From Rhizobium leguminosarum (GTDB taxonomy: Bacteria; Pseudomonadota; Alphaproteobacteria; Rhizobiales; Rhizobiaceae): 64,000 bases of DNA. Made by a program: the position numbers and the translations under genes. Each line of letters starts with the position of its first letter. Position 1 is the stretch's first letter. Positions 17,296 to 27,518 of the stretch are shown piece after piece. The stretch is from positions 186,001-250,000 of the forward strand of contig NZ_CP016287.1 of assembly GCF_001679785.1 (NCBI RefSeq), given 5' to 3'. Under the pieces are notes generated by a model, which was not told the origin of the DNA, searched no databases, and saw only the letters and a program-made list of their open reading frames with translations.

Positions 17296-18213
17296 ATGAC
17301 CAAATTCAAGGGTGTCGTCCCCCCCGTCGTAACACCGCTCAATCCGGATCTCACCGTCGACTACGCCTCCTATACACGCGTGCTCGAGCATCTGATCGGT
17401 GCCGGCTGCCATGGCGTATTCGTACTCGGCTCGACCAGCGAGGTGATATTCCATGACGAGAAGACCCGGCGGGAAATCATCGAACATTCGGCCAGGGTGG
17501 TGAATGGCCGGGTGCCGCTGATCGTCGGCGTCATCGATCCGACCACGGATCGCGTCATCGCCCATGCGAAGGTCGCAAAGGCCACCGGCGCCGATGCGGT
17601 CGTGGTGACGGCGCCATTCTATACGGTCACCAGCCAGTCCGAGATCCTCGACCACTTCCGTTATATCCGCGACGCGGTGGAAATTCCGCTGGTCGCCTAC
17701 GACATTCCCGTCTGCGTTCACGTCAAGCTGCAGCGCCAGACCGTGGTCACGCTTGCCAGGGAAGGCGCCATTATCGGCCTCAAGGATTCCAGCGGCGACG
17801 ACGGCAACTTCCGCTATGCGCTCCTCGATCTTGCCGAACAAAAAGACGTCTTCCTGATGACCGGCTCCGAGATCTCCGTCGACACCGCCCTGCTGATGGG
17901 CGCTCATGGCGTTGTCCCCGGTATCGCCAATGTCGATCCGCACGGCTATGTCCGCCTTTGGGATGCTGCCCAGCGCGGCGACTGGATCGCCGCGAAGAAG
18001 GAGCAGGAGCGACTCTGCCGTCTCTTCGAAATCGTTTGGGTCGCGCAGGGCCGCGTCAGTGGCGGCGCGGCGGGTATCGGCGCCTTCAAGACCGCCATGC
18101 GTAGCCTCGGCATCATCGATTCCGCCGTCATGCCGCGGCCGCGTGCCTCCCTCAACGAAGCCGAAACCGCGCGGATCGATGAGATCCTGCGTGCAACCGG
18201 TCTGCTGAACTGA
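17296..18213 (+). CDS. Dihydrodipicolinate synthase (DapA) family lyase, first copy
   Basis: 305 residues, full-length class I aldolase barrel. Visible signatures are [10 protein letters not shown] at the N terminus, [11 protein letters not shown] (the GTTGE-like substrate loop), Tyr in VAYDIPV, and the Schiff-base Lys163 in GLKDSSGD. Family members split or build 2-oxo acids (dihydrodipicolinate, N-acetylneuraminate, keto-deoxy sugar acids, hydroxyproline intermediates). Its place inside a peptide/opine importer operon argues for catabolism of the imported compound rather than lysine synthesis. Exact substrate unknown. Confidence 0.85.
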   Translation: MTKFKGVVPPVVTPLNPDLTVDYASYTRVLEHLIGAGCHGVFVLGSTSEVIFHDEKTRREIIEHSARVVNGRVPLIVGVIDPTTDRVIAHAKVAKATGADAVVVTAPFYTVTSQSEILDHFRYIRDAVEIPLVAYDIPVCVHVKLQRQTVVTLAREGAIIGLKDSSGDDGNFRYALLDLAEQKDVFLMTGSEISVDTALLMGAHGVVPGIANVDPHGYVRLWDAAQRGDWIAAKKEQERLCRLFEIVWVAQGRVSGGAAGIGAFKTAMRSLGIIDSAVMPRPRASLNEAETARIDEILRATGLLN

Positions 18214-18221
18214 GCCAGCTG

Positions 18222-19238
18222 ATGGAACAGATCGCCGAACCCGTGCTCGACATCAGAGGATTGCGAACGATCTTTCGCATCCGCGGCGGCGAGATCACGG
18301 CGGTCAACAATATCGACTTGACCGTTGCCGCCGGCGAGACGCTTGCGCTCGTCGGCGAATCCGGCTCGGGAAAGTCGGTCACCAGCCTGTCGGTCATGCG
18401 GCTGCTCACCCGCAACATCGGCGTGATCGCCGCAGGCAGCATCCGCCTTGCGACGAGCGACGGCATGGTCAGAGATCTCGTCTCCCTCGACGAAGAGAGC
18501 ATGCGCAGGATCAGGGGCGACGACATCGGCATGATATTCCAGGAGCCGATGTCGAGCCTCAATCCCGTCTTCACCGTCGGCGACCAGATTGGCGAACCGA
18601 TCCGCATCCATCGCGGCGCCGATCGCAAGGCGGCGATGAACGCAGCCGTCGCGTTGCTTGAAAGCGTCGGCATACCGGACGCTCGACGCCGCGCCGGCCA
18701 ATATCCGCACGAACTCTCGGGCGGCATGCGGCAGCGAGCGACGATCGCCATGGCGCTCGCCTGCGATCCGGCGCTGCTGATCGCCGACGAGCCGACCACG
18801 GCGCTCGACGTGACGATCCAGGCGCAGATTCTCGACCTGCTCCTCAAACTGCAGCGCGAGCGCGGCATGGCCATGCTCTTTGTCACCCACAATCTCGGCG
18901 TCGTCGCCGAAATCGCCCATCGCGTGGCTGTGATGTATGCTGGCCGGATCGTCGAAGAAGGGCCGGTCGGCGAGGTTTTCCGCAATCCCAAGCACCCTTA
19001 CACGATGGGCCTTCTCGCCTCCATGCCGCGCCTTGGCGATGCCGCGCGGATGAAGCTAGTCGGCGAAAAGCTTGCGGCCATTCCCGGCATGGTACCGAGC
19101 CTGATGAACATGCCGAGCGGCTGCGCCTTTTCCCCGCGCTGCAAATTCGCGATCGATGCCTGTCGCGCTGCCGTTCCCGCGCTCGAACAGGTCAATCCGC
19201 AGCACCGCAGCCGCTGCATCAGATGGCAGGAGATCTAG
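18222..19238 (+). CDS. ABC transporter ATPase, DppD/OppD type
   Basis: 338 residues. Walker A GESGSGKS (about 44-51), Q-loop in [14 protein letters not shown], signature LSGGMRQR, Walker [13 protein letters not shown] and switch His in VTHNLGVV. The C-terminal oligopeptide-transporter extension has [21 protein letters not shown] with the cysteine pattern common in this subfamily. Energises the importer with the next gene. Confidence 0.9.
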   Translation: MEQIAEPVLDIRGLRTIFRIRGGEITAVNNIDLTVAAGETLALVGESGSGKSVTSLSVMRLLTRNIGVIAAGSIRLATSDGMVRDLVSLDEESMRRIRGDDIGMIFQEPMSSLNPVFTVGDQIGEPIRIHRGADRKAAMNAAVALLESVGIPDARRRAGQYPHELSGGMRQRATIAMALACDPALLIADEPTTALDVTIQAQILDLLLKLQRERGMAMLFVTHNLGVVAEIAHRVAVMYAGRIVEEGPVGEVFRNPKHPYTMGLLASMPRLGDAARMKLVGEKLAAIPGMVPSLMNMPSGCAFSPRCKFAIDACRAAVPALEQVNPQHRSRCIRWQEI

Positions 19239-20192
<954 letters not shown>

Positions 20193-20218
20193 TCCGTCAT
20201 CCATCGGAGAAACAAGAG

Positions 20219-21154
20219 ATGAACGCAACGACGCCGCGCCCCGCCATCGGCGGAAATTGGGCGAGCCTGCTTCTGCCGATCGCAGCCGATGACAGCATCG
20301 AATTCGACAAGCTCCGCGAAGAGATCGACATCCTCATCGATGCCGGCGTCGATGGTATCTATTCGAACGGTACTGCCGGCGAATTCCACAATCAGACCGA
20401 AGCGGAGTTTGACAGGATCCAGGCAATGCTGGCCGAACGCTGCAAGGCATCCTCAACGCCATTCGTCATCGGCGCCTGCCAGCCCGACCCGCTGATCATG
20501 CTCAATCGCGTCCGCCGCGCCGCCGCGTTCGATCCCCGCGCCATTCAGGTCATATTGCCGGACTGGTGGCCGCTCACCGATGCCGAAGCGGTCGACTTCC
20601 TGAAACGAGCGGCCGAGGCTGCCGACGGAATTCCGCTCATCCTCTACAACCCGCCGCATGCAAAACGCGTGCTGGCGCCAAAGGAGCTCGGCATGGTCTG
20701 CGCAGCAGCGCCTGAGGTGATCGGCATCAAGCTCGCCGATGGCGACGCCTCCTGGTATGCCGAGGCACGCCGGCATCTGTCCGGGCTTTCGCTCTTCGTC
20801 CCCGGCCATCATCTCGCAACCGGCATCAAGGAAGGTGTGGCAGCAGGCTCCTTTTCCAACGTTGCCTGCCTTAGTCCCCGCGGTGCTCAGGCCTGGACGG
20901 TCTCGATGCGAAACGAGATCGACGCCGCACTCGATCTGGAGCGACGCATCTGCACGTTTATGGACGCGCATATCGGCCCGTTTCGGCAGGAATTTGGCTA
21001 TTCGAACGCCGCTCTCGACAAGCTTTTGAGTGCGATCGGCAATTGGGGACCCGTGGGCACCCGTTTGCGGTTTCCCTATCGTTCGATAGACGCGGCAGAA
21101 GCGGTCAGGCTGCGCCGCATCGCAGGCTCCGAACTCCCCGAACTCTTCCCCTGA
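20219..21154 (+). CDS. Dihydrodipicolinate synthase (DapA) family lyase, second copy
   Basis: 311 residues. It carries YSNGTAGEFHNQTEAEFDRI (GTAGE loop), Tyr in LILYNPPHAKR and Schiff-base Lys171 in VIGIKLADGD. It is clearly diverged from the other lyase in this operon (17296-18213), so the two probably act on different intermediates or form different steps of one pathway. GGAGAAACAAG before the ATG supports the start. Last gene of the operon. Confidence 0.85.
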   Translation: MNATTPRPAIGGNWASLLLPIAADDSIEFDKLREEIDILIDAGVDGIYSNGTAGEFHNQTEAEFDRIQAMLAERCKASSTPFVIGACQPDPLIMLNRVRRAAAFDPRAIQVILPDWWPLTDAEAVDFLKRAAEAADGIPLILYNPPHAKRVLAPKELGMVCAAAPEVIGIKLADGDASWYAEARRHLSGLSLFVPGHHLATGIKEGVAAGSFSNVACLSPRGAQAWTVSMRNEIDAALDLERRICTFMDAHIGPFRQEFGYSNAALDKLLSAIGNWGPVGTRLRFPYRSIDAAEAVRLRRIAGSELPELFP

Positions 21155-21256
21155 GTTGCTCAAAGGACGGGCTTGGCACGAAACAACCTGCGTTGGCTCG
21201 CCTTGATGGGCGTCGACCGAAGAGACCAGGTCCGATATGGCGCAGAACGAAAAGCT

Positions 21257-22021
21257 CTACCATCCCAGCCGAGCCGATATCTTGCTGGAGGCCTCCTTCA
21301 GCAGAACGATGAAGCGGTCGACATCGCTTTTTTGCGTGCGGAAGGCCGGGGCGCCGACATTCACCGCGGCGATCACGGATCCGTCGAATGCCAGAACCGG
21401 CACTGAGACGGAGACGAGTTGCTCGCTGACTTCACCATAGCTCACACAAAATCCCTGGCGGCGGATTTTATCCAATTCAGCAACCAGCTTGCCACGATCC
21501 GTAATCGTGCGCTTGGTCAGCCGCGGCAAAGTCTCGGGGATCATTTGCAACTGCACCTGGGGGTGGAGATAGGCGAGAAGCACCTTGTACGAGCCGGCCG
21601 TGAGCGGCCGCCTTCGACCGATCATCGCCTGCACCCGCAAGTCGCGCATCGGTTCGAACTTTGCAATGCACAGGGATTCCCCATTGTCGATGATCCTGAG
21701 CTGGGTCGTTTCGTTCGCCTTCTGGCCGACTTCTTCAAGAATAGGATTGGCTATTCGCACCAGATCAACCTGTGTTGAGGCAGCGGTCCCGAGAATGATC
21801 GCAGTCGTCCCCAGCCGGTAAGTGCTTGTATCGCTCTTCCGCACCACGCCGCGCCGTTCCAGTGTGCGTAACATGCGCAAAATTCTCGGCTTGGTTTCCC
21901 CGAGGTTCTGCGCCACCTCGGTCAGTCTGATATCCGGGTTTTTAGCGACATTCAGCAATACGTCGATGCAGACATCAACAGATTGCACAATATCGCTTTT
22001 TGATGGTTGTCTTTTGTCCAT
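21257..22021 (-). CDS. IclR-family transcriptional regulator
   Basis: 254 residues. The N-terminal winged helix (about 8-70) has LTEVAQNLGETKPRILRMLRTLERRGVVRKSD; the effector domain follows (LRIIDNGESLCIAKFEP, ...RQGFCVSYGEVSEQLVSVSVPVLAFDGSVIAAVNVGAPAFR). The frame stays open far upstream, but that part is antisense to the binding-protein gene. The start MDKRQPSKSD fits the family's N-terminus. It is divergent from the second peptide-type ABC cluster and is its likely regulator. Confidence 0.87.
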   Translation of the reverse strand: MDKRQPSKSDIVQSVDVCIDVLLNVAKNPDIRLTEVAQNLGETKPRILRMLRTLERRGVVRKSDTSTYRLGTTAIILGTAASTQVDLVRIANPILEEVGQKANETTQLRIIDNGESLCIAKFEPMRDLRVQAMIGRRRPLTAGSYKVLLAYLHPQVQLQMIPETLPRLTKRTITDRGKLVAELDKIRRQGFCVSYGEVSEQLVSVSVPVLAFDGSVIAAVNVGAPAFRTQKSDVDRFIVLLKEASSKISARLGW

Positions 22022-22072
22022 GGGACCAGAATTTTCTCCGCGACCAAGGCTGAAGGATTGGCTTAGTTTCAA

Positions 22073-22089
22073 GTTACGCCTAGCGTAAC
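22073..22089. promoter_or_regulatory. Candidate IclR-type operator
   Basis: GTTACGC-CTA-GCGTAAC is a perfect inverted repeat with 7-base arms. It lies 52 bases upstream of the IclR start and 116 bases upstream of the divergent binding-protein gene. A TTGACA (22105-22110) stands nearby toward the transporter. The position is right for control of both directions; binding is inferred. Confidence 0.5.
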
Positions 22090-22204
22090 GCGCTTGTTTT
22101 CCGTTTGACAGCCCCCTTGAGGCCCCCTTACCAATTTGTGTCAAGAGCGGACGGGAACCTGCTCGTACCGACCAGCAAGGTCGGCCCAAAAACGCTAAAC
22201 CGGG

Positions 22205-23788
22205 ATGGAAGAAATGGCCGCAAAAATATTGACGCGGGCAGCGATCGGGCTGCTCGGAACGATTGCTATTCCTGCAATGGTCGTCGCACAGGAAACCCCG
22301 CTGACGATCGGGATGTCGACTACGCCGACGACGCTGGATCCTCATGAAGACAGTTCGGCGCCAAACAATGCGACCTCGCGCCATATCTGGGACAGCCTCA
22401 TAAACCTCACGGGAACGTCGGCAAATGCGCCGGAACTCGCCACCGAATGGAAAGTCGTCGACCCTACCCACTGGGAATTCAAGCTGCGGAAGGGCGTGAA
22501 ATTCCATGACGGCAGCGAGTTTAACGCCGATGACGTCATCGCTTCGCTTCTGCGTGCCCGCGACAAACCCAGCCAGAGCTTTGCTTCCTACACCCGCAAT
22601 ATTGTCAATGTCTCGGCCACCGATCCCTATACCATCGTCGTCGAGACAAAGGTTCCGGATCCGATCCTGCTGAATTCCGTCAGCCGAATTCGCATTGTCA
22701 GCGCCGATTGCAAGGAGGCACCGGTCCAGGATTTCGACAACGGCAAGTGTGCAATCGGAACCGGGGCCTATTCCTTCGTCTCCTATTCGCCAGGCAGCAA
22801 CCTGACCTTGAAGCGCAATGACGGCTATTTCGCTGGCCCCTCGCACTGGTCGAACGTTTCGCTGCGCTTCCTGCCCGATGACGGCGCCCGTCTGGCATCG
22901 CTTCTTTCCAACGAGATCGACATTGTCGAAACTCTTCCTGCCGATGGAATGGCACGCGTCGAAGCGAGCGATAATCTGCAAGTCATCAATGGCCTGTCGT
23001 CCCGCTTCGTTTATCTTGGCCTCGATGTCAGCCGCGATGTTTCGCCTTTCGTGAAGGCTGCGGACGGCTCCGATCTCGACAAAAACCCGCTCAAGGATGA
23101 ACGGGTGCGTCGCGCAATGCTGATGTCGATCAACCGGCCGGCAATCGTCGACCGCGTCATGCAGAAGAATGGCACGGTGGCCGATCAATTCGTCGTCCAA
23201 GGCTATGCAGGCTATTCCGAAAAAGTCGAGAAGGTGGGCTATGATCCTGCTGCAGCCAAGGCGCTTCTGGCTGAGGCCGGTTATCCGGATGGCTTCAGCC
23301 TGACCCTGCATGGCCCCTCTGGCCGTTACGTCAAGGATGCCGAAGTTCTGCAGGCGGTCGGCCAGATGTTTACGCGCATCGGCATCAAATCGAAAGTCGA
23401 GGTCCTGCCCTGGTCGATGTATTCGGAAGCCTATTCCAAGGGCACCTACAGCACCTATTTCGGCTCCTGGGGTGTGAACACCGGCGAAACCACCAACCCG
23501 ACTGTTGCGCTCGTCGCCACGCGCGACGAGAAAAAGGGGACCGGCAGATATAATGGCGGCGGCGTGTCCGATCCGAAGATCGACGAGGTGCTGGCCAAGG
23601 CCAGTTCGACGCTCGATGAAGCTGCACGCGCGCCCCTTCTCGAGGAACTGTCGACCGAGACCTTCAACAACCTCTGGCTCCTCCCAATGCATTACGAAAA
23701 CGTCGTGCTGGGTGCAAAGAAGACCGTGTCCTACACCCCGCGCGGCGACAAATATACGCTCGCTTACGATGTGAAGCCGGTGGATTAA
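22205..23788 (+). CDS. Peptide-type ABC transporter periplasmic binding protein (SBP family 5)
   Basis: 527 residues. Signal peptide with cleavage after VVAQ (about residue 28), then TPLTIGMSTTPTTLDPHEDSS, WEFKLRKGVKFHDGSEFNADDV (family signature), RVRRAMLMSINRPAI. Two cysteines (in ADCKEAP and GKCAIG) may form a disulfide in the mature protein. First gene of an operon with a hydrolase, a gamma-glutamyltransferase-like enzyme, two permeases and two ATPases. Gamma-glutamyl peptides or glutathione-like compounds are plausible ligands, by context only. Confidence 0.86.
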   Translation: MEEMAAKILTRAAIGLLGTIAIPAMVVAQETPLTIGMSTTPTTLDPHEDSSAPNNATSRHIWDSLINLTGTSANAPELATEWKVVDPTHWEFKLRKGVKFHDGSEFNADDVIASLLRARDKPSQSFASYTRNIVNVSATDPYTIVVETKVPDPILLNSVSRIRIVSADCKEAPVQDFDNGKCAIGTGAYSFVSYSPGSNLTLKRNDGYFAGPSHWSNVSLRFLPDDGARLASLLSNEIDIVETLPADGMARVEASDNLQVINGLSSRFVYLGLDVSRDVSPFVKAADGSDLDKNPLKDERVRRAMLMSINRPAIVDRVMQKNGTVADQFVVQGYAGYSEKVEKVGYDPAAAKALLAEAGYPDGFSLTLHGPSGRYVKDAEVLQAVGQMFTRIGIKSKVEVLPWSMYSEAYSKGTYSTYFGSWGVNTGETTNPTVALVATRDEKKGTGRYNGGGVSDPKIDEVLAKASSTLDEAARAPLLEELSTETFNNLWLLPMHYENVVLGAKKTVSYTPRGDKYTLAYDVKPVD

Positions 23789-23884
23789 TGCATGGCGCCC
23801 AAAAGCGCGCAGCAGTTTTGGGCACCAGGCATCCAGTAAAGACTTGAAGTGCGTCGCATGGATCCATTCGATGCGACGCGGTTT
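23789..23884. repeat. Rhizobial intergenic mosaic (RIME-like) element, copy A
   Basis: Begins with GCATGGCGCCCAAAAG and contains the inverted repeat GCCCAAAA...TTTTGGGC. A second perfect hairpin, GCGTCGCAT (23851-23859) with ATGCGACGC (23871-23879), follows. A related sequence occurs at 26409. Such paired palindromes are common between genes in Rhizobium. Here it lies between the binding protein and the hydrolase and may act as an mRNA-stabilising or attenuating structure. Confidence 0.55.
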
Positions 23885-23945
23885 AAGAACAGCAGCATGG
23901 GGCTGCACCAGGGCCGTCCCTTTCTTCATCTCCCAGGAGACATTC

Positions 23946-24800
23946 ATGCAGGAACTTGGAACGGGCGAAGCCGTCGCCCGGGCGAAGGCCATCTATGACT
24001 ATGGCCAGACGGCCATCTTCGCCTCTCAGGCCGATCCCCGCCTCCATATAGTGCTTTATGTGCCGCCGACGGCGGCAGACGGCCGCAAGCTCGACCTCCT
24101 GGTCGCGGTCCACGGCACCGGGCGCACGTCGGCAATCGACTTCCGCGACGGTTTTGCCGAATTCGGGCTCTACAACGACTGCGCCATCCTTTGCCCGATC
24201 TTCCCGGTTGGCGTTCTCGGCGATGGCGCCCGTTCCGGCTACAAGTTTCTTGAGGAGGGCGACATCCGCTACGATGAGGTCGTCCTCGCCATGGTCGCGG
24301 AGATGGCCGACAAATACCGCCAGGACTGGTCCAAATTCGCCATGTTCGGCTTCTCCGGCGGCGGGCATTTCGTGCATCGTTTCACCATCCTGCATCCGGA
24401 AAAGCTCTGGGCTGCATCGATCGGCGCACCTGGTTCCGTCACCCTTCTGGATCCGACGCGTGACTGGTGGGTCGGCATTCGGGATCTGGAAGCGCGCTTC
24501 GGCAAGTCCTTCCGGCCCGAAGATCTCGCCAAGGTGCCGGTGCACATGATCGTCGGGGACGCCGATCTGGAGACCTGGGAAATCACCCACAAGCCGGGCG
24601 GCAAATATTATATGGATGGCGCAAACGACGCCGGCAAAACGCGGCCCGAACGCCTTGCTGCCCTAGCGAGCTCATTCCGCAAAGCGGGTGTCGACGTGAC
24701 GTTCGATCGTGTTCCGGGCGTCTCCCACGACCGGATGAAAGTTCTCGGTCACGTCAAGGCCTTCCTGGCAAAGGTGCTCGAGGAGCGGCGCGCGAAATGA
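23946..24800 (+). CDS. Alpha/beta hydrolase (esterase/peptidase-like), function unassigned
   Basis: 284 residues of the alpha/beta-hydrolase fold. Nucleophile Ser137 lies in GFSGGG, an acidic residue in HMIVGDADLETWE, and His in RVPGVSHDRMKVLGH. N-terminal LVAVHGTGRTSAIDF matches the oxyanion region. AGGAGA seven bases upstream fixes the start. Its last bases overlap the following gene (ATGA), so the two enzymes are translationally coupled. Located between importer genes, it likely processes the imported substrate. Confidence 0.8.
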   Translation: MQELGTGEAVARAKAIYDYGQTAIFASQADPRLHIVLYVPPTAADGRKLDLLVAVHGTGRTSAIDFRDGFAEFGLYNDCAILCPIFPVGVLGDGARSGYKFLEEGDIRYDEVVLAMVAEMADKYRQDWSKFAMFGFSGGGHFVHRFTILHPEKLWAASIGAPGSVTLLDPTRDWWVGIRDLEARFGKSFRPEDLAKVPVHMIVGDADLETWEITHKPGGKYYMDGANDAGKTRPERLAALASSFRKAGVDVTFDRVPGVSHDRMKVLGHVKAFLAKVLEERRAK

Positions 24801-26407
24801 GAAATGCAACGATCGTGGCGCCTCAGCCGGAGGCAGTCGAAGCCGGCGCGGAAGTTCTCGAACGCGGCGGCAATGCCGTCGACGCAGCACTCGCCTGTGC
24901 TTTCGTCCAGGGCGTGGTCGACCCGCAGATGGCCGGCATCGGCGGCTTCGGCTCCATGCATGTCTACATGCCGAAAAAGGGCGTGCACGAGATCCTCGAA
25001 TTTTATGCGCGCGCGCCGTTGAAGGCCGCGCCGGACATGTGGCTCGACAAGATCAAGCACCAAAGCCGCGATGGCTTCGGCTATGTGCTTGAAGGCAATA
25101 TTTCCGATATCGGCTACCTTGCTGTCTGCACCCCCGGCTCGCTCAAAGGTTATGAGGCTGCGCTGCGCGACTACGGCACCTTCGATTGGGCCGATCTCAT
25201 CAAGCCGGCTATCCGCCTTGCCCGCAACGGTTTCATGATCCGAAACCACATGCACTGGTATTGGGCAAAGGACCAGTCGAATGACGGTTTTGCCAACACG
25301 CTCGACAAGCTGCGCTTTTCTGAAACGGGCCGGAAAGTCTATTTCCACGACGACGGCACGCTCAAGAACGTCGGCGATCTGCTCGTCAACAAGGATTTGG
25401 CAGAAACCCTCGAACGCATCGCGCGAAGCGGCGGCTCGGACATCTTCTATCACGGCGAACTGGCCGAACAGATCGCCGGCGATTTCAAGGCAAATGGCGG
25501 CTTGATCGATGGGGAGGATCTGGCGCGTTACGAATTGTCGAAGGTAGAGCCCGTTTGGGGCGACTACCGCGACAACCGCATCGCCACCTCACCTCCGCCA
25601 GGCTCGGGCTTCCCGATGCTGGAACTCCTGCATATCATGGAGCAGTTCGACGTCGGCTCGCTGCAGCATGGCAGCGCCGAACATGTGCGCATCCTGTTCG
25701 AAGCCATGAAGCGGATGACGATCGACAAGGACGCGCATATGGGCGATCCCGCCTATGTCGACGTACCCTATGCAAAGCTGCTGTCGAAAGAGCATGCAAA
25801 GGCGCATGCCGGCGCGATCAAGGCGGGTGAGATCGCCAGTGTTTCGCGTCTTGATGGCTCGCAGCGCGACACCACCCATATCTCGGTGATCGACAAGGAC
25901 GGCAATGCCGTCGCGATGACCCATACCCTCGGCAGTCCCTCGGGCGCGATCACCGATGGCCTCGGCTTCATGTACAATGGCACGATGAGCCGCTTTAATC
26001 CGCTTCCGGGCAAGCCCGGCTCCATCGCGCCCGGCAAGCGGCGTCCCAGCTCGGCGGCACCGACGATCGTCTTCAAGGGCGACGAGCCCAGCATCGTCAT
26101 CGGAGCGCCAGGCGGCAGCTATATCGCGCCGGCCGTTGCGCAATGCCTGATGAACATGATCGATTTCGACATGTCCGTGCTCGAAGCCGTCTCGGCGCCA
26201 AGGATTGTAGGGGTGTCAAACACGATCGACATCTGCAACCGCATTCGACACTCTGTCGAAGACGAGCTGCGGGCGCAGGGCTATCAAGTGGCGCGGTCGC
26301 CGCAGACATATGCGTTCGCCGCAGTCCACGCGATCAAGATTGACGGCGGCATCTCGAAAGGCGCGGCCGATCCACAGCGCGATGGGATGGCGATCTCCGT
26401 CGGCTAA
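24797..26407 (+). CDS. Gamma-glutamyltranspeptidase family protein
   Basis: 536 residues covering both subunits of the Ntn-hydrolase. The large-subunit region has ERGGNAVDAALACAFVQGVVDPQMAGIGGFG and FYARAPLKAAPDM; the small subunit begins at nucleophile Thr359 in DTTHISVIDKDGNAVAMTHTL. The family self-cleaves before this Thr and transfers or hydrolyses gamma-glutamyl groups. No signal peptide is evident (the protein starts at MRNATIVAPQPEA), so a cytoplasmic role after uptake is suggested, unlike periplasmic Ggt. Related families act on cephalosporins or capsule peptides. Confidence 0.84.
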   Translation: MRNATIVAPQPEAVEAGAEVLERGGNAVDAALACAFVQGVVDPQMAGIGGFGSMHVYMPKKGVHEILEFYARAPLKAAPDMWLDKIKHQSRDGFGYVLEGNISDIGYLAVCTPGSLKGYEAALRDYGTFDWADLIKPAIRLARNGFMIRNHMHWYWAKDQSNDGFANTLDKLRFSETGRKVYFHDDGTLKNVGDLLVNKDLAETLERIARSGGSDIFYHGELAEQIAGDFKANGGLIDGEDLARYELSKVEPVWGDYRDNRIATSPPPGSGFPMLELLHIMEQFDVGSLQHGSAEHVRILFEAMKRMTIDKDAHMGDPAYVDVPYAKLLSKEHAKAHAGAIKAGEIASVSRLDGSQRDTTHISVIDKDGNAVAMTHTLGSPSGAITDGLGFMYNGTMSRFNPLPGKPGSIAPGKRRPSSAAPTIVFKGDEPSIVIGAPGGSYIAPAVAQCLMNMIDFDMSVLEAVSAPRIVGVSNTIDICNRIRHSVEDELRAQGYQVARSPQTYAFAAVHAIKIDGGISKGAADPQRDGMAISVG

Positions 26408-26408
26408 A

Positions 26409-26500
26409 GCATGTCGCGCAAAAGTGCGAAGCGGCTTTGCGACAACGACATGCGTAAAAACAAAGACGTCGATTCAAAATGTTACAGCGTCCTTTGCGGT
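26409..26500. repeat. Rhizobial intergenic mosaic (RIME-like) element, copy B
   Basis: GCATGTCG (26409-26416) pairs with CGACATGC (26446-26453) around CGCAAAAGTGCGAAGCGGCTT, followed by an A-rich tail. It aligns with copy A over its first ~35 bases with a handful of changes. It fills the gap between the gamma-glutamyltransferase and permease genes. The right boundary is approximate. Confidence 0.6.
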
Positions 26501-26539
26501 TCTCGAAAAAGACGCGCGGCGCTGTAGGGAGAGGCTCAA

Positions 26540-27514
26540 ATGGTCACATCCATTATCAGGCGGTTGATACAAGCGCTGTTCGTCATTGTCGCGATGACGA
26601 TCATTGTCTTCATCGGCGTCAATGTGATCGGCAATCCGGTCGACATCCTGATCAACCCGGACGCCAATCAGGCGGAGCGGGCACTCGTTATCGCGCATTA
26701 CGGTCTGGATCAGCCGCTGTGGAAACAATATCTGCTGTTTCTCCAAGGGCTTCTGCACGGGGATTTCGGCAACAGCTTCGTTTATGGCCGGCCGGCGCTC
26801 GGTCTGATCCTCGAACGTCTCCCGGCAACGCTCGAACTGGCGATCACGGCTCTCGGCATCGCGCTGCTGTTCGGCCTGCCGCTTGGACTATATGCCGGGC
26901 TCTACCCCAATCGGATTTCCTCCAAGCTGATCATGAGCGGCTCGATTCTAGGCTTCTCGCTTCCGACCTTCTGGGTCGGCCTCATGCTGATCATGGTATT
27001 TTCCGTCGAGCTCGGCTGGTTGCCGACGAATGGCCGCGGCCCAACGCGGGAGCTGCTTGGCGCACAATGGTCGTTTCTGACCGGGGACGGCATCCGGCAT
27101 CTTCTATTGCCGGCCTTCAACCTGGCTCTGTTCAAGACGTCGCTCATTCTTCGGCTGACCCGCGCCGGCGTGCAGGAGGTCCTTCCCCAAGACTATGTGA
27201 AGTTTGCCCGCGCCAAGGGATTGCGAGAGCGGCGGATCATTTCCGTGCACGTTCTCAAGAACCTGATGATCCCGGTGGTGACCATCATCGGTCTCGAGTT
27301 CGGCTCACTGATCGCCTTTTCGGTCGTCACCGAAAGCATCTTTGCGTGGCCGGGCATGGGCAAGCTCATCATCGACTCGATCAACCTTCTCGATCGCCCC
27401 GTCATCGTCGCCTACCTGATGATGATGGTGCTGCTCTTCGTCGTTCTCAACTTCATCATCGATATCTGTTATACCCTTCTGGATCCGCGGGTCCGGCTGG
27501 AAGGAAAGGCTTGA
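26540..27514 (+). CDS. ABC transporter permease, DppB type (second importer)
   Basis: 324 residues with N-terminal IIRRLIQALFVIVAMTIIVFIGVNVIGNPVD, six membrane segments and the EAA loop FARAKGLRERRIISVHVLKNLMIPV. GGGAGAGG ahead of the ATG supports the start. Pairs with the DppC-type permease 4 bases on. Confidence 0.88.
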   Translation: MVTSIIRRLIQALFVIVAMTIIVFIGVNVIGNPVDILINPDANQAERALVIAHYGLDQPLWKQYLLFLQGLLHGDFGNSFVYGRPALGLILERLPATLELAITALGIALLFGLPLGLYAGLYPNRISSKLIMSGSILGFSLPTFWVGLMLIMVFSVELGWLPTNGRGPTRELLGAQWSFLTGDGIRHLLLPAFNLALFKTSLILRLTRAGVQEVLPQDYVKFARAKGLRERRIISVHVLKNLMIPVVTIIGLEFGSLIAFSVVTESIFAWPGMGKLIIDSINLLDRPVIVAYLMMMVLLFVVLNFIIDICYTLLDPRVRLEGKA

Positions 27515-27518
27515 CCCC

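Noticed and set aside
22022..23992. Long leftward frame continuing upstream of the IclR gene (911 codons in total)
   Set aside because: Beyond the IclR start it is antisense to the family 5 binding protein, which shows clear signal peptide and motifs. High GC content creates such shadow frames.
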